Positions 1 through 10,255 of a stretch of DNA of 64,000 bases are shown here, piece after piece (position 1 is the first letter of the stretch; every line of letters starts with the position of its first letter). Made by a program: the position numbers and the translations under genes. A model generated the notes under the pieces. The model saw only the letters and a list, made by a program, of their open reading frames with translations. It searched no databases and was not told where the DNA came from. Source of the DNA: Sycobia sp. Sy_11 (taxonomy: Eukaryota > Arthropoda > Insecta > Hymenoptera > Epichrysomallidae); NCBI GenBank assembly GCA_018907035.1, contig JACCIC010000137.1, positions 310,001-374,000 of the forward strand. The letters run 5' to 3'.

Positions 1-9
1 AGTAGTATC

Positions 10-570
10 ATGAGTCTTGACTTATTTGGAAGAAATTTGGAGGGCTCGCAAGGTAGTCAAGGTCCTCCAGGCAAAGGTTTCAATATTACATTAGATGGGA
101 ATTTTGATATAGAAGCTAAGCGTCTCTGTAATGTAGGAGATCCTATTGAAAAAAATGATGCTGTCAACTTGAAGGCGTTGAATATAGTCCTGCAGAAAGA
201 AATAAATTACTTACCATCTAAAATTAATGCAGTTTTTAAATTAGTTGAACAAAATGATAAAAAAGTAGAAGAAAATTAAATGAAGGTGGAAGCAAAATTC
301 AAGGATTTCTTTAATAAATATGAATCTATTAATTTACATCGAGTTAATGTGGATGACAGATTGAATTACCTCTAGAGCAATGAACAGAAACACGGTCAGA
401 ATCAAACGATAGTAGAAACTCAACTAAATACTCTTCATCTTCTATATAATCTATTTAAAAGCAAAGAGCAGAAATATGATAACAATCAAACGAGAAGGGA
501 ATCTCAGTTGAAATATATTCATGAATTATATGATCATTTTAAAACTGGTTTTGCTAATGTACAAATTTAA
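10..570 (+). pseudogene. Fibre-like coiled-coil ORF of a Polinton/adintovirus-like element, two in-frame stops
   Basis: One reading frame runs from the ATG at 10 to a TAA at 568-570, broken by TAA at 277-279 and TAG at 373-375. The first 89 residues hold a short collagen-like stretch (GSQGSQGPPGKGF) and then a segment of the type DIEAKRLCNVGDP..NDAVNLKAL. That pattern is seen in tail-fibre or spike proteins of viruses and of virus-like Polintons. The rest is rich in K, E, N and Q and looks like coiled coil. An ATG at 280 directly follows the first stop in the same frame, so a split protein is possible, but the second stop argues for decay. The integrase just downstream supports a Polinton origin. 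The fibre role is inference; the open frame and stops are seen directly. Confidence 0.45.
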
Positions 571-611
571 TCACAAAATTATAAAAAAAATAAATAGAAA
601 TTAATTAAAAA

Positions 612-1528
612 ATGATACGCCAAAAAGTAGTTGATGAGCCGCACAAACCTGCACATCGTCAATATCTGCGACGAAAATATGATATCCGTAGAACAGACGA
701 GACATGACAAGCTCATCTTGTAGAAATGATTCCTTACTGCAAGGAGAATAAAGGGTTTCATTACTTACTCAAGTTATTGATATATTTTCAAAATTTGCAT
801 AGGCTATGCCAGTAAAGACAAAGAATGGCAATGACGTCAGTTTGGCTATGAATAAAATCTTCAAACAAGGAAGAGTGTCATCTAATTTACAAACTGATCA
901 ACGAAAAGTATTTTACAATTCACATTTTCAGAATCTCAAGAAAAAGTATAAGATAAATCTATACTCTTCACACAGTAACCTTCATGTAAGCATATGCGAA
1001 TGTTTTAATAGAACGTTAAAAAATGCAATGTGGATTCAATTCAGTAAGCAAGGAAACTATAAATGGATAACTATTCTGTCGGACTTAGTCAAGGCTTATA
1101 ATTCACGAAACCATCGAACAATAGGAATTGAGCCTAAAAATGTAAAAGAAGGAAACGAAATGGAGGTGAAGAAGCGTTTTTCAACTGAGACGATACTAAG
1201 AAAAATACCAAAATTTAGTGTTGGAGATAATGTACGAATAAGGAAAATAAAACATATTTTTGACAAAGGCTACACACCTAATTGGTCTACAGAAATTTTT
1301 ACAATAACAAGAGTTGTAAAAGCTAATCCAGTAACTTATCACCTTAAAGATTATTACGATAAACCAATATCAGGGAGTTTTTATGAAACTGAAATTCAAA
1401 ATACTAAGTACCCTGAAATTTATCTTGTAGAAAAAGTACTAAAAAAGAGTGGTAACCGGGTATATGTTAAATGGTTAGGATTCAATAGTGAGCATAATAG
1501 TTGGATAAATAAAAAAGGCATGAAATGA
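612..1528 (+). pseudogene. Polinton/Maverick integrase with C-terminal chromodomain, broken
   Basis: This resembles the retroviral-type integrase of Polintons, which inserts the linear element into host DNA. The N-terminal part starts at the ATG at 612 (MIRQKVVDEPHKPAHRQYLR) and is interrupted by TGA at 705-707, where relatives have a tryptophan after DET. A frame change near 800 follows. From 806 a clean 240-residue frame carries the core (TDQRKVFYN, a CFNRTLKNAM segment, a YNSRNHRTIG segment), an SH3-like part (FSVGDNVRIRK) and a chromodomain-like end (YLVEKVLKKSGNRVYVKWLG). At least one stop and one frameshift make it non-functional. A PolB fragment on the opposite strand 1 kb away fits a Polinton rather than a gypsy element. 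Confidence 0.7.
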
Positions 1529-1711
1529 AAGCAATATATAAGTAAAATATATGGATATGTGGAAGTTCACTAGTTACAAAGTAAATATGAAAGACAGTGT
1601 ATTATGATTATAATATTTATTTAAGTTATACATGTTTTGATTTTTTTACGAATAAATAATGAAAAAAAATTAATCTATGTGTGTTTTATTAATATTTAAG
1701 AAGCCTAAGTG

Positions 1712-2044
1712 TTAAATTTTGAAACAACTACCACCCTGATACACTATAAATAAACAAAGCTTAGTTGCTTTGTTAGCCATATTTATGAAAAATGCTTCCT
1801 CTTTTAATAATGCCGAAGATATCTTTTGCTGCAAAAATATTTGAATGTTATCGTCCAGCGCCACAACGACTTTGGTGCCATATCTTGTAGAGACTTGCTT
1901 AAGAGCAGTCACCATGTATTGCTGATTTTTCTCCAATTCTATACATTTCTTCCGCGTCATGAACTCGCTCTCAGATATCTTGTTAAGAGTAGCTAAGTCC
2001 ATTCTAAAGAACAGAAAATGTTTTTTTCTTTTTAATTCTAACAT
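1712..2044 (-). CDS. Small OB-fold-like protein associated with Polinton-type elements
   Basis: The frame gives 110 residues from the ATG at 2044. A second ATG at 2002 (MDLATLNKISESEFMTRKKC) is the more natural start and gives 96 residues. The core EKNQQYMVTALKQVSTRYG, then a segment VVVALDDNIQIFLQQ, has the strand pattern of small OB-fold proteins, possibly ssDNA-binding, that I associate with insect Polinton-like elements; this is pattern recall, not a search result. It lies between the integrase and PolB remnants, as expected for a cargo gene of the same element. No stop breaks it, unlike its neighbours, so it could be the best-kept gene of the element or simply too short to have been hit. 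Confidence 0.4.
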   Translation of the reverse strand: MLELKRKKHFLFFRMDLATLNKISESEFMTRKKCIELEKNQQYMVTALKQVSTRYGTKVVVALDDNIQIFLQQKISSALLKEEAFFINMANKATKLCLFIVYQGGSCFKI

Positions 2045-2112
2045 AGTAAAAAAAACATTAATTTTTTTTTTAAGAAAAAATTAACTACGAAGCTTACCTG
2101 ATTAGATTAGTC

Positions 2113-2547
2113 TTATTTTCTTTGGAGATGGTAAAAATTATCAAACTCTTCAACTGCTCGAATGAATTCCTCGTCATCCTCTATCTCTTCATATAGCTTC
2201 CCCACCATAATTTCTGTCCCTTCCATTGCCTGACGGAGTAGATCCCTTTCCTCGGCTTCAACTGAGCACCCTTCCAACACTTTCAAAATTTCTTCAGGAT
2301 TCCATTCGTGCATTAGTTCGTCAGATGTATTATACTCAATGTTTATTGGTTCACCTTGATTGCTATATAGCGTCATTCTTTCCCGCATAACTTGATTTTC
2401 ACTAGTTACTTTATCCCTACTCTCTTGTTCTGCATGTACATCTACCGTGACTCGAATCTCATTGCCAATCGTATTCGCCCTCTCTTCTTTTCCAGTAGCC
2501 ACACCTGCTTGAGCTCTTTTTTCATTGGACTCATCGTATCCCCTCAC
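2113..2547 (-). CDS. Acidic ORF of unknown function next to PolB remnant
   Basis: An open frame of about 144 codons with strong acidic bias (EEIEDDEEFIRAVEEFDNFY near the C-terminus). I do not recognise the family. The frame has no ATG at its 5' end: the first codon after the upstream stop region reads through GTG, and the first real ATG lies within MRERMTLYSN, so the reading may be a fragment or an exon. Its place between the small OB-like ORF and the PolB fragment, all on the minus strand, suggests it belongs to the same Polinton-like element. It could also be unrelated host or element sequence. Confidence 0.3.
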   Translation of the reverse strand: MRGYDESNEKRAQAGVATGKEERANTIGNEIRVTVDVHAEQESRDKVTSENQVMRERMTLYSNQGEPINIEYNTSDELMHEWNPEEILKVLEGCSVEAEERDLLRQAMEGTEIMVGKLYEEIEDDEEFIRAVEEFDNFYHLQRK

Positions 2548-2604
2548 AATATCCTCCCCCTTCTCTTAAAAATTGCTGACCTGTACTTTCCATTATTTCC
2601 CTCT

Positions 2605-3322
2605 CTACCTTACTTGCAGCTTCCAAATGTACTCTTCTAGGATTTTATAGTGACCCCAAGGTAATGCGTCTGTAGTATTCGGCAATAAGTATCTTTTATC
2701 ATTAAATGGACTTAGGGCAATTTTTTCTGTTTTTCTGTATGTACTATGTGTAATTTTGAGCAAATGGTGCACTGCTCTCGTTGTATAATTATGAGATCTT
2801 TCCGGCATCTTCTATAATCATCGAATGTAATTGATTTCTTCGCTACACCCGATTTAATACCTTTAGCTTTTTTTACTATCCCTCCTCCATCAACTAAAAT
2901 ACTGTACATTTTACTTCGTAAATCAATAAATTCCATCATGATCTTTCCATTACATTCATCTTTCATTAGTACAGGAATTTTTTTATTTCCACGTGGAATT
3001 CCATACTCATTATTTTCATCATAATCAGAAGTATCAAATCTATGAATATCTTCTTTCATTATTTGATACATATCAATGTCCTCTACTTCATATATCAAGC
3101 TATCAGTATCAGTATACAAGAGTTTACACTTTTCGTCCACTCGCTGTTTCATTAAAAGTAGTGAAATTCGTAGACTAATGTTTTTGATAAATCGAGGATA
3201 CAACACCCAATGTATATAGGCTTTTTGATTGTTACACTTGTTTTTTTCAGCTGAATGGCAACTAAATTTCCATCAACAATTGCATAGCTATGATAATTAG
3301 GTAGAGCTATGCGTGCTTCTGC
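2605..3322 (-). pseudogene. Protein-primed DNA polymerase B fragment (Polinton), frameshifted
   Basis: Read on the minus strand from about 3322: the segment ALPNYHSYAIVDGNLVAIQL leads to IYIGCCILDLSKTLVYEFHY, then a frame change near 3150 leads to KCKLLYTDTDSLIYEVED. YTDTDS is the family B polymerase motif C with its catalytic aspartates. Next come KGIKSGVAKKSITFDDY and, after another frame change near 2720, KIALSPFNDKRYLLP and TDALPWGHYKI, the usual Polinton PolB C-terminus. Only the C-terminal third is present. At least two frameshifts make it non-functional. The upstream end is cut by a Penelope-like fragment at 3323. Confidence 0.75.
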
Positions 3323-3600
3323 TCATAAATTATGTTGTTTATGTTCATAAATTCTCTTTTTCAAATTACTGGTTTGTCCAATGTAGCATTTATTACATTC
3401 CATACAATTAATTTTGTAAATGACTCCACATTTTAGCATGGATCATCCTTATTTTTAAAATTATTAAATAACTTACTTAAATTGTTAATATTTTTAAAGA
3501 AAATTTGAATGTTATATTTCCAAAAAATTTTTTTATATCTTTCTGACAATCCTCTAACATATGGTAAAACAATAATAGAGCCCTTATTAACATTTAAGAA
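3323..3600 (-). pseudogene. Penelope-like element C-terminal fragment with GIY-YIG domain
   Basis: The minus strand reads GSIIVLPYVRGLSERYKKIF, the end of a Penelope-like reverse transcriptase, followed after a frame slip near 3440 by CGVIYKINCMECNKCYIGQ and a TSNLKKRIYEHKQHN segment. The V-IYKI-C--C--CYIGQT-L--RI-EH pattern is the GIY-YIG endonuclease domain of Penelope-like elements, which nicks target DNA. The small clean part is 38 codons, from ATG at 3439 to TGA at 3323-3325. Polinton PolB coding starts immediately past that stop, so the two elements are fused at this point. Confidence 0.65.
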
Positions 3601-3876
3601 GACTTAAGAACGATAGAAATATTCATTAATTTTATCTAAAAACAGTCGACATAAACGCAATTAAAGTATTTTAAATTGAATGTCATCAAAAACATTCTTT
3701 CAACTTCTATTTATTTGCGAATTAGTCTAATTACTCCTATTTAATGCGAATTATTTTATTGTTTTTTTTAGATAATGCAGGCAATCAAATCGAAAATTAA
3801 ACTTCAATTCAAAAAACCATTTTGACAGTTTGAATATGAGAATGATTTCATTTTGTTGAAAATTTATATTTTTGTA

Positions 3877-5159
3877 TCAGGTATGTGAATAAGTCTTTCC
3901 CGTTTTTTTTTCAAATTTTGAGCCTTGTGAAAAAATGGTTACAAATGAATTATTGAAAGTATTGGCCATCGCTAGCTACAACTTCTTCCCATCTTTCTGG
4001 CAACATACGAATCCCGTTGCGAAAAAATTCGACCGGTTTGGCCTCTATCCAGTCATCCACCCATTTTTTGGCTTCCTCGTAGGAATGGAAGTGCTGGTCA
4101 GCCAGGCCATGCGTCATCGATCTGAAGAGATGGTAATCAGACGGAGCAACGTCTGGACTATACGGCGGGTGGGGTAGGACTTCCCATTTGAGCGTTTCTA
4201 AGTATGTTTTCACCGGCGGTGCAACATGTGGGCGAGCATTGTCATGTTGCAAAATAACTTTGTCGTGCCTGTCGGAGTATTCTGGCCGTTTTTCTCGCAG
4301 TGCGCGGCTCAAACGCATCAATTGTCGTCGATAGACCTCGCCTGTGATCCTTTCATTCGGTTTCAGAAGCTCATAGTAAACCACACCTAGCTGGTCCCAC
4401 CATATACAGAGCATGAGCTTGGCGCCATGAATATTTGGCTTGGCCGTCGATGATGATGCATGGCCGGGTAGTCCCCATGATTTTCTTCGCTTCGGATTAT
4501 CGTAACGTATCCACTTTTCATCGCCAGTCACGATACGATGCAGAAAACCCTTTCTTTTATGTCGCTGAAGCAGCTGTTCGCAAGTGAAAAAACGCCGTTC
4601 GACGTCTCTCAGCTTCAGTTCGTACGGCACCCAATTTCCTTGCTTTTGGATCATTTCCATGGCTTTCAAACGCTTGGAAATGGTTGTTCGGTCAACTCCC
4701 AATGCTTCAGCAAGTTCTTCTTGCGTTTGACAAGAATCTTCATCAAGCAAAGTCGCCAATTCTCGATCTTCAAAGATTTGCGGCCGCCCGGAACGCTCCT
4801 TGTCTTCCACGTCGAAATCACCGCTTTTGAAGCGTCGAAACCATCCGCGAACACTTGAATCATCGACACAACCTTCTCCATAAGCCTCCTGAAGCAATCG
4901 ATGCGTCTCGGCAGCAGATTTCTTCAAATTGAACCAATAAAGTGAAACTTCCCGCAAATGACGTCGACTCGGCTCAAATTTCGACATTTTCACGATATCA
5001 AAAATTTATGATGCGAAAAAATTTTAACTAATGTGTTAGTATGGAATTGTTGACATATGAATAAGCTTTGATTATGACATATGTAACCATTGAATACTCG
5101 CACAGTATTGGTGGCGCCATCTCTTACAAAAAACGGGAAAGACTTATTCACACTCCTAA
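3877..5159 (-). mobile_element. Intact mariner transposon, copy A (1283 bp)
   Basis: A complete mariner: outer TA duplications at 3875-3876 and 5160-5161, and terminal inverted repeats that in sense orientation begin TTAGGAGTGTGAATAAG (5' end, at 5159) and TCAGGTATGTGAATAAG (3' end, at 3877), both continuing into TCTTTCCC. Seventeen outer bases align with three mismatches. One full-length transposase gene fills the middle. Copy B at 61092-62377 is nearly the same and in opposite orientation. Both look young compared with the other dead mariners in the window. Confidence 0.93.
3950..4987 (-). CDS. Mariner transposase, DD34D, copy A
   Basis: A 345-residue cut-and-paste transposase. The ATG at 4985-4987 (MSKFEPSRRHLREVSLYW) is the likely start; the open frame extends two codons upstream only through GTG. 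Order of parts: two helix-turn-helix DNA-binding regions (about 5-110; AALGVDRTTISKRL-type motif near 95-108 reading ALGVDRTTISKRL), the linker motif WVPYELK near 119-125, then the catalytic core with D156 (TGDEKW), D249 (QHDNARPH) and D284 (SPDVAPSDYH). The last two are separated by exactly 34 residues, the mariner signature. Length and motifs are complete with no stop or frameshift. It differs from copy B at five residues (K108E, E111G, I113M, E236Q, E335K, written A to B). Subfamily not proven. Confidence 0.95.
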   Translation of the reverse strand: MSKFEPSRRHLREVSLYWFNLKKSAAETHRLLQEAYGEGCVDDSSVRGWFRRFKSGDFDVEDKERSGRPQIFEDRELATLLDEDSCQTQEELAEALGVDRTTISKRLKAMEMIQKQGNWVPYELKLRDVERRFFTCEQLLQRHKRKGFLHRIVTGDEKWIRYDNPKRRKSWGLPGHASSSTAKPNIHGAKLMLCIWWDQLGVVYYELLKPNERITGEVYRRQLMRLSRALREKRPEYSDRHDKVILQHDNARPHVAPPVKTYLETLKWEVLPHPPYSPDVAPSDYHLFRSMTHGLADQHFHSYEEAKKWVDDWIEAKPVEFFRNGIRMLPERWEEVVASDGQYFQ

Positions 5160-5338
5160 TAATATTGACATAAAAATAAAGAAATCAAAAATAAACTTAC
5201 ACAATTGACTATGACTAACTTACTTTCTCAATTTACCATGAATGTATCAGGTTATGTAATAAAGGTCGTTTTATTCATGTTCTTTATGAATTTTTATGTA
5301 GAGTAGGCGTATGTGAAATTACAAATTATGGATACGTA

Positions 5339-6260
5339 CGAGGTGTAATCAAAAAGTAATGTGAATTTTTATTTTTGTCAAAAAAAATTTATGTATTAAT
5401 CAATATTTATGTTATCCCCTTCAAAGTAATCCCCCTTCAGATATAATATACTTATGCCAGTACTTTTTTCAATTTTCAAAGCATTCCTGATAAACACTTT
5501 TTTGTATAGCCTTGAGATGTTCCAACGATGTGGTCTTTATCTCCTCAATCGTAGTAAAACGCCGACTTTTCATGGGTCTTTTCAGTTTTATAAACAGGAA
5601 GAAGTTAAGGGTGGGTAAATCTGATGAATACGGTAGCTGAAGCATGATGATGGTGTTGTTATTGGCCAAAAAAAACTGGCGCATTGTCGTAGTGTATATA
5701 ATAACCATAATTAGTTTTTTCACAAATCCGAAGGTTTTTTTAATATTGCTTCACGCAAACAGCCAATAACTTCAAGGTGATACTACTTAACTGTATTAAC
5801 TGTATAATCTTGTGGCAAGAATTCCTGATACACTACGCCATGATAATCAAAGAAGATAGTAAGCTACACCTTGACGTTTGATAGAACATGTGCTTTTTTG
5901 GTTTTGGTGGTCCATAATGCTTTCATTGAGATGATTGAATCTTAGTTTCGATATTATAACCATATATCCACGATTCATCATCTATTGACATTTTTTAGCA
6001 AATCTGAATCATCGTTGTCATCATTTGACAGAGCCTAAACGATGCTTACGCAACATTTATTTTAAAAATTTAGCCATTTCTGTACAAACTTTGCGGACAC
6101 ATATCTCATGCCCAAAACCTCTGAGAAGTCTTCTTAAAAGAACTTGTACAAATTGTAAATATCCTTTTGACTTAGAGTAGACTTAGCGTATGCCACCGTC
6201 AACATTTCAATTGCTATGGAACAACTAATTCGTTTTGTAGACAAAATTTAATGTAAATTC
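5339..6260 (-). pseudogene. Decayed mariner of a second subfamily
   Basis: The left end CGAGGTGTAATCAAAAAGTA follows a TA at 5337-5338 and resembles the terminal repeat of a common insect mariner group. The minus strand reads, with stops and frame changes, MRYVSAKFVQKWL, then DDESWIYGYNIETKIQSSQ (first catalytic D), then YHGVVYQEFLPQDYTVN, then a 5469-5723 stretch with LPYSSDLPTLNFFLFIKLKR and RPMKSRRFTTIEEIKTTSLE, and ECFEN near the end. The SPDLAP motif has become SSDLPT. The N-terminal domain is largely missing and I could not find a matching right-hand terminal repeat, so the upper limit is approximate. Confidence 0.7.
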
Positions 6261-6269
6261 TTTGATGCA

Positions 6270-8970
6270 TTTTTTTCAATAGAAAAGCTTGATGAACAGG
6301 CAAAGCAGTTCTAACTTGTATGCCTTTTGCAAACAAACTAAAAATGTTAGATAACTGAAACTGTGAACATATATTCGGGACAACTGTACTATCATAAAAT
6401 TAAAAAAATTCACGAATATATATTTGTAGAATATACTAACTTAATTAGACACATGAAGTCTTCGTTGCTTCAGCTTTGCAACAGAATGTTTAATCTGTTC
6501 AGTCCACCTATTTCGAAGAACAGAATGAATATATAAGAAATATACGATTACCGTAAAATTTTACTGAATTCCTTTTCAATGGATCATTTTGGCCATACGA
6601 GTACATGCATACCAGATCAATCCCAAGTTGTTTATGGCTTGTCAAGATTATATGAACAAATCTTCATTTTCGAATGTTTTTTTGCTAGATTTCAAGTATA
6701 GACAAAACATTGAAGCCCAACACATGCCACGGACGATTGTAGAACTTGATCTATCCATCGTGTTGTTATAATTACAAACCATTCAATTTTGTATTTATCT
6801 GTAATTCTGACAATCGTATATTAATGAAATATTCAAAATTTACATTACCTACATATGTGTATGCATATTGTCCTAATGTAACTGTGAATAATTTGTAACA
6901 TCCGACAATTTTTCAAAATTCGAGCTTAGTTTTCAAATTTAAACAAAAAAGAATTAGAAGCTGGTTATTTTTTCATTGGTTAGTATTATTATCATATAAA
7001 ACTTTCAGTCCGTAAAAACACCACAGAAGTTGCAATGATTGATCAACCCTTCAGGCTGTTTTCATTCGCATCGGCTCTAAAACAATGTCGCGTAAATGTG
7101 TTAACAACATAACAAAAACTCGTATTAAGTCTTAAACGGCTATTAGTAAATGAACTGTCTAGACAATTTGAATTACTTTAGATATTAATTACAAGTTGTA
7201 TGCTTTCGCTTTGGTTTGAATTATTTTAGATCACAAATTTGGCATAATCGTAATATGTACATGAACGTATATCGCATCAACCAAATTTATCATTTATTTT
7301 ATAGCTACAAAAATTAAATCTCATTGAATGAGTTGAAAACTGTTTTTAATCGCATTAGTTATCGAAACTTTAAGAAATACGTCTCACGCTACTATTGGAT
7401 AAACTGTATATTCGCATTGGTTAATCGCTGTAATACAATATTAATTCGCATTAAATAAAGCTATTTTTTACGCCAAATTACAAATCAAACAAACCTTTAC
7501 GGCTTTCATGATGTAAAGTACAACTCGATAATAATATATGAGTTAATAATTTAATAGTCAGACTCTGCTCCCAGGCCTTTCCGGAAAGAAACATTTTCAT
7601 AAGGTATGATTCACGTGTTATAGTATACTATAACTGCACTGCTCCGGTCATCGTGTTGGACGACTTGAATTAAATATGTAATTCATATTGTTTTGTAAAC
7701 GCAATGAATAAACTATTCAACAATACGTAGTTGCTGACATACTGAATAACGTCTTCCCATCTGACTTGAAAAACCACTTTATGTATCGTGTTCGATACAT
7801 TTCCGTCAAAATTAATCCCGGGAAACAATTTCGAATAAAATGAACAACAGAAAATGCAAAATACTATAGTTATGTTCGATTCAAGAAGGATCTATACTCT
7901 GTAAGACCTCAAAACAACTAGCGATCTTAAGGAAATATCTATCCAAAACGAATCATACCCATGTTTTTATATATACGTATTTTAGAAAAGAATTTAATTG
8001 ATCCAACTTCGTTGTCGGCTGTAAGACATCTGTATATCACAATCGTTCACGCAAAGGAATAGAGTTTATAGTCGACAGTTTGACAAGAATTTTTTTCAAT
8101 AAATTGCGACATACGACATCACAATTTTAATATACAGATAGAAACATATACACATATATACTCATGTACATATAAATATATATATATATAATATAGATAT
8201 AATAACAAAATGTATGGTTTTCTCAACGGTTTCTTAATAGTATTGTACATCCAATCATCAGAGATTTACCAAATCTTTGAATGCATTATACTAAACTTTA
8301 ATAAAATTATATACAAAATATTGATAATATGATTTAATATTTTAACAAGTATTAAAAACTCAGCCGAATAAGTAACAATAATATAAAGAAAATACAAATT
8401 TTTATGTTGAATACAAAATGATGCTTACTTTTATGAATTACTTTATTTATGATATTATACTGCTAATATATTATATTACATTCAAAAGAATTTTACTATT
8501 ATTTACTTTAAAAATATTAGATAATATAAGCAAAGTTTTATTTATAATTATATTTATAGCTTAATATGAAATCCTTTTAAATTTCATGCATATATAATTA
8601 CTAAATTCTGTAGCAAAAGGTAATAAATGAACAAATAGCGAATAGATTTTTAAATTCTTAATTTAATAAAATAAAAAAATGTAATTAATTTATGCTTGAA
8701 TACTCAGTCACTTGAACATATTCAACTCTAATTACAATTTTATTCAGTGAGAAATAAATAGTTTATATAGAAAAGAACAATTTGATTAAAGAACAAAATT
8801 TTCATAGAATTTTAACTGAAAACATACATAACTTGCTGAAACATGTAATTTTTTCATTCTATATTGTTTCTAAATTGTTTTAAGTTGCACAATTTGTTAC
8901 TTTTATTGCACAAATTGAAAATTAAGTAAGCATAGATATATGTTTTTAAAAGGTGCATTCATTTAGATAT
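6270..8970. other. AT-rich stretch with no gene seen
   Basis: About 2.7 kb without a convincing coding frame on either strand. It holds only short frames (the longest, 60 codons at 6589-6771, resembles nothing I know). A small (TA) run lies near 8175-8200. It lies downstream of GCLM (minus strand), so part of it may be 3' UTR or the missing end of that gene, but no W..RY..CRG-type segment of the GCLM C-terminus was found in it. Confidence 0.5.
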
Positions 8971-8973
8971 CTA

Positions 8974-9952
8974 TTAATAGTATTCATTTAAATTATCAAG
9001 AACTGGTTCAATTACCTCACATATACTTAAGCAAATGACTCTGTATATTGTTAAATATAAATACTTACGGCTAGGATCACTGTGTGTTAATAATTGAATA
9101 TCGTTTAATTTTGTAAATTCTTGTAATGCTGGTGGGACAATACAACATGTTGAAAGATTTATTTGAATAATATTGGGTTTTATCTAAAATAAATTGAAGT
9201 GTTACTTTAATTATTAAATAAAATTACGACCTTTATTCAGAAATATAACTTTTATCTTACATTTACTTGATTAAAAAGTTCTATAAATTGTTCAGTTTCA
9301 ATATCACTAACACCAATGCTAATTAATTTTCCAGCTTTAACATAATCTTCAAGTACAATCCATAAGCTTTTTAATAAGGAAAGATCATCAGCGCCTTGAA
9401 GTTTATGAAGAAATATTATCACAGATTCTATTTTATTGATATTTAATTCTTCGCATACTGAAGTAAAAACAGTCAAGATTAATAATAATAATTTCAAATA
9501 AAATTTTGAATTATTACCTTGATCTAAGGCCTCTTTTAAACATTCTTTATCCGAATTAGATAAAAATATTTTAACAGTAATTTTCATTTCTTTTCTATCT
9601 ACATTTTCAGAACTTGTATCTATATCATTACTCTAGAAAAATTATATAAATTAATTTTAATAATTTTAAAACTAGGATTTAAGAATATGAGTATATAGAT
9701 ATACTACTCACAATACTGAAAGAATCTCCTTCGCCTTTAAACTTTTCCAATGTTATTTTCAGAATCTCGATCAACTAAAGATAATCAATTAAAAATGACT
9801 ATCATAACAATGAAATTAAAAATATTCAAGTTTAACTTTAATAAGGTTGAGAAACAAGTTACCTCATCTCTTGAATTAAGTCCTGCTTTCTTCTTTAACT
9901 CATTTAGAGCTAGAATATTTCCAGTACTAAACAAATTCTTTGCTGACAACAT
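8974..9952 (-). CDS. Gclm: Glutamate-cysteine ligase modifier (regulatory) subunit, multi-exon, C-terminus unclear
   Basis: GCLM binds the catalytic subunit GCLC in the cytosol and lowers its Km for glutamate and its feedback inhibition, controlling glutathione synthesis. Exons on the minus strand with GT/AG borders: 9863-9952 (30 codons from ATG; STGNILALNELKKK matches the human TGNLLNWGRLRKK region), 9712-9774, 9518-9632 (MKITVKIFLSNSD), 9261-9457 (ESVIIFLHKL, then GKLISIGVSDIETEQFIELF), 9069-9183 (KPNIIQINLSTCCIVPPAL then NDIQLLTHSDPS). Phases agree across all five and there is no stop. The family fold is aldo-keto-reductase-like. The last exon is uncertain: 8974-9038 after a CAGAG acceptor fits the phase and reads EVIEPVLDNLNEYY then TAA, giving about 214 residues against about 274 in human. 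An in-frame ATG at 9991 could extend the N-terminus. Confidence 0.8.
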
Positions 9953-10230
9953 AATTAATACAATATTTTTCTGATTCAAGTGCTTATACAATCACTTGCT
10001 TTCAAACCACTAGTATTTCTTGAAGGTAATTGCGTTTGCCTAAAATAATAATCTGAATGATGTGCATATTGTTACAGAATCGCAAATTTCTACTAACGGT
10101 ACAATATTCGGTATATGTTCTCAAAGTAAAACAGTATATGGACACATGCTGCCATCTGATGGATAAAAACATAATTTGGAAACCATAACCTATAAACTTT
10201 GCACAAGTTAAGCTAACTTGCAGAATGGGA

Positions 10231-10255
10231 ACACGATTTGCCTGACAAATCGTGT
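10231..10255. other. Perfect 10-bp hairpin upstream of Gclm
   Basis: ACACGATTTG at 10231-10240 and its exact reverse complement at 10246-10255 are separated by 5 bases. It lies about 280 bp upstream of the Gclm start. Nearby, 10398-10410 and 10520-10532 also pair (GGATTACCTCCAA with TTGGAGGTAATCT), so the 10.2-10.6 kb stretch may be a small decayed inverted-repeat element. No promoter motif could be assigned. Confidence 0.4.

Noticed and set aside
579..761. 60-codon minus-strand frame
   Set aside because: Shadow of the plus-strand integrase N-terminus, which has clear homology.
4538..4881. Frames overlapping mariner copy A on both strands (and the same at 61370-61713)
   Set aside because: Alternative frames of the transposase gene, identical in both copies only because the DNA is.
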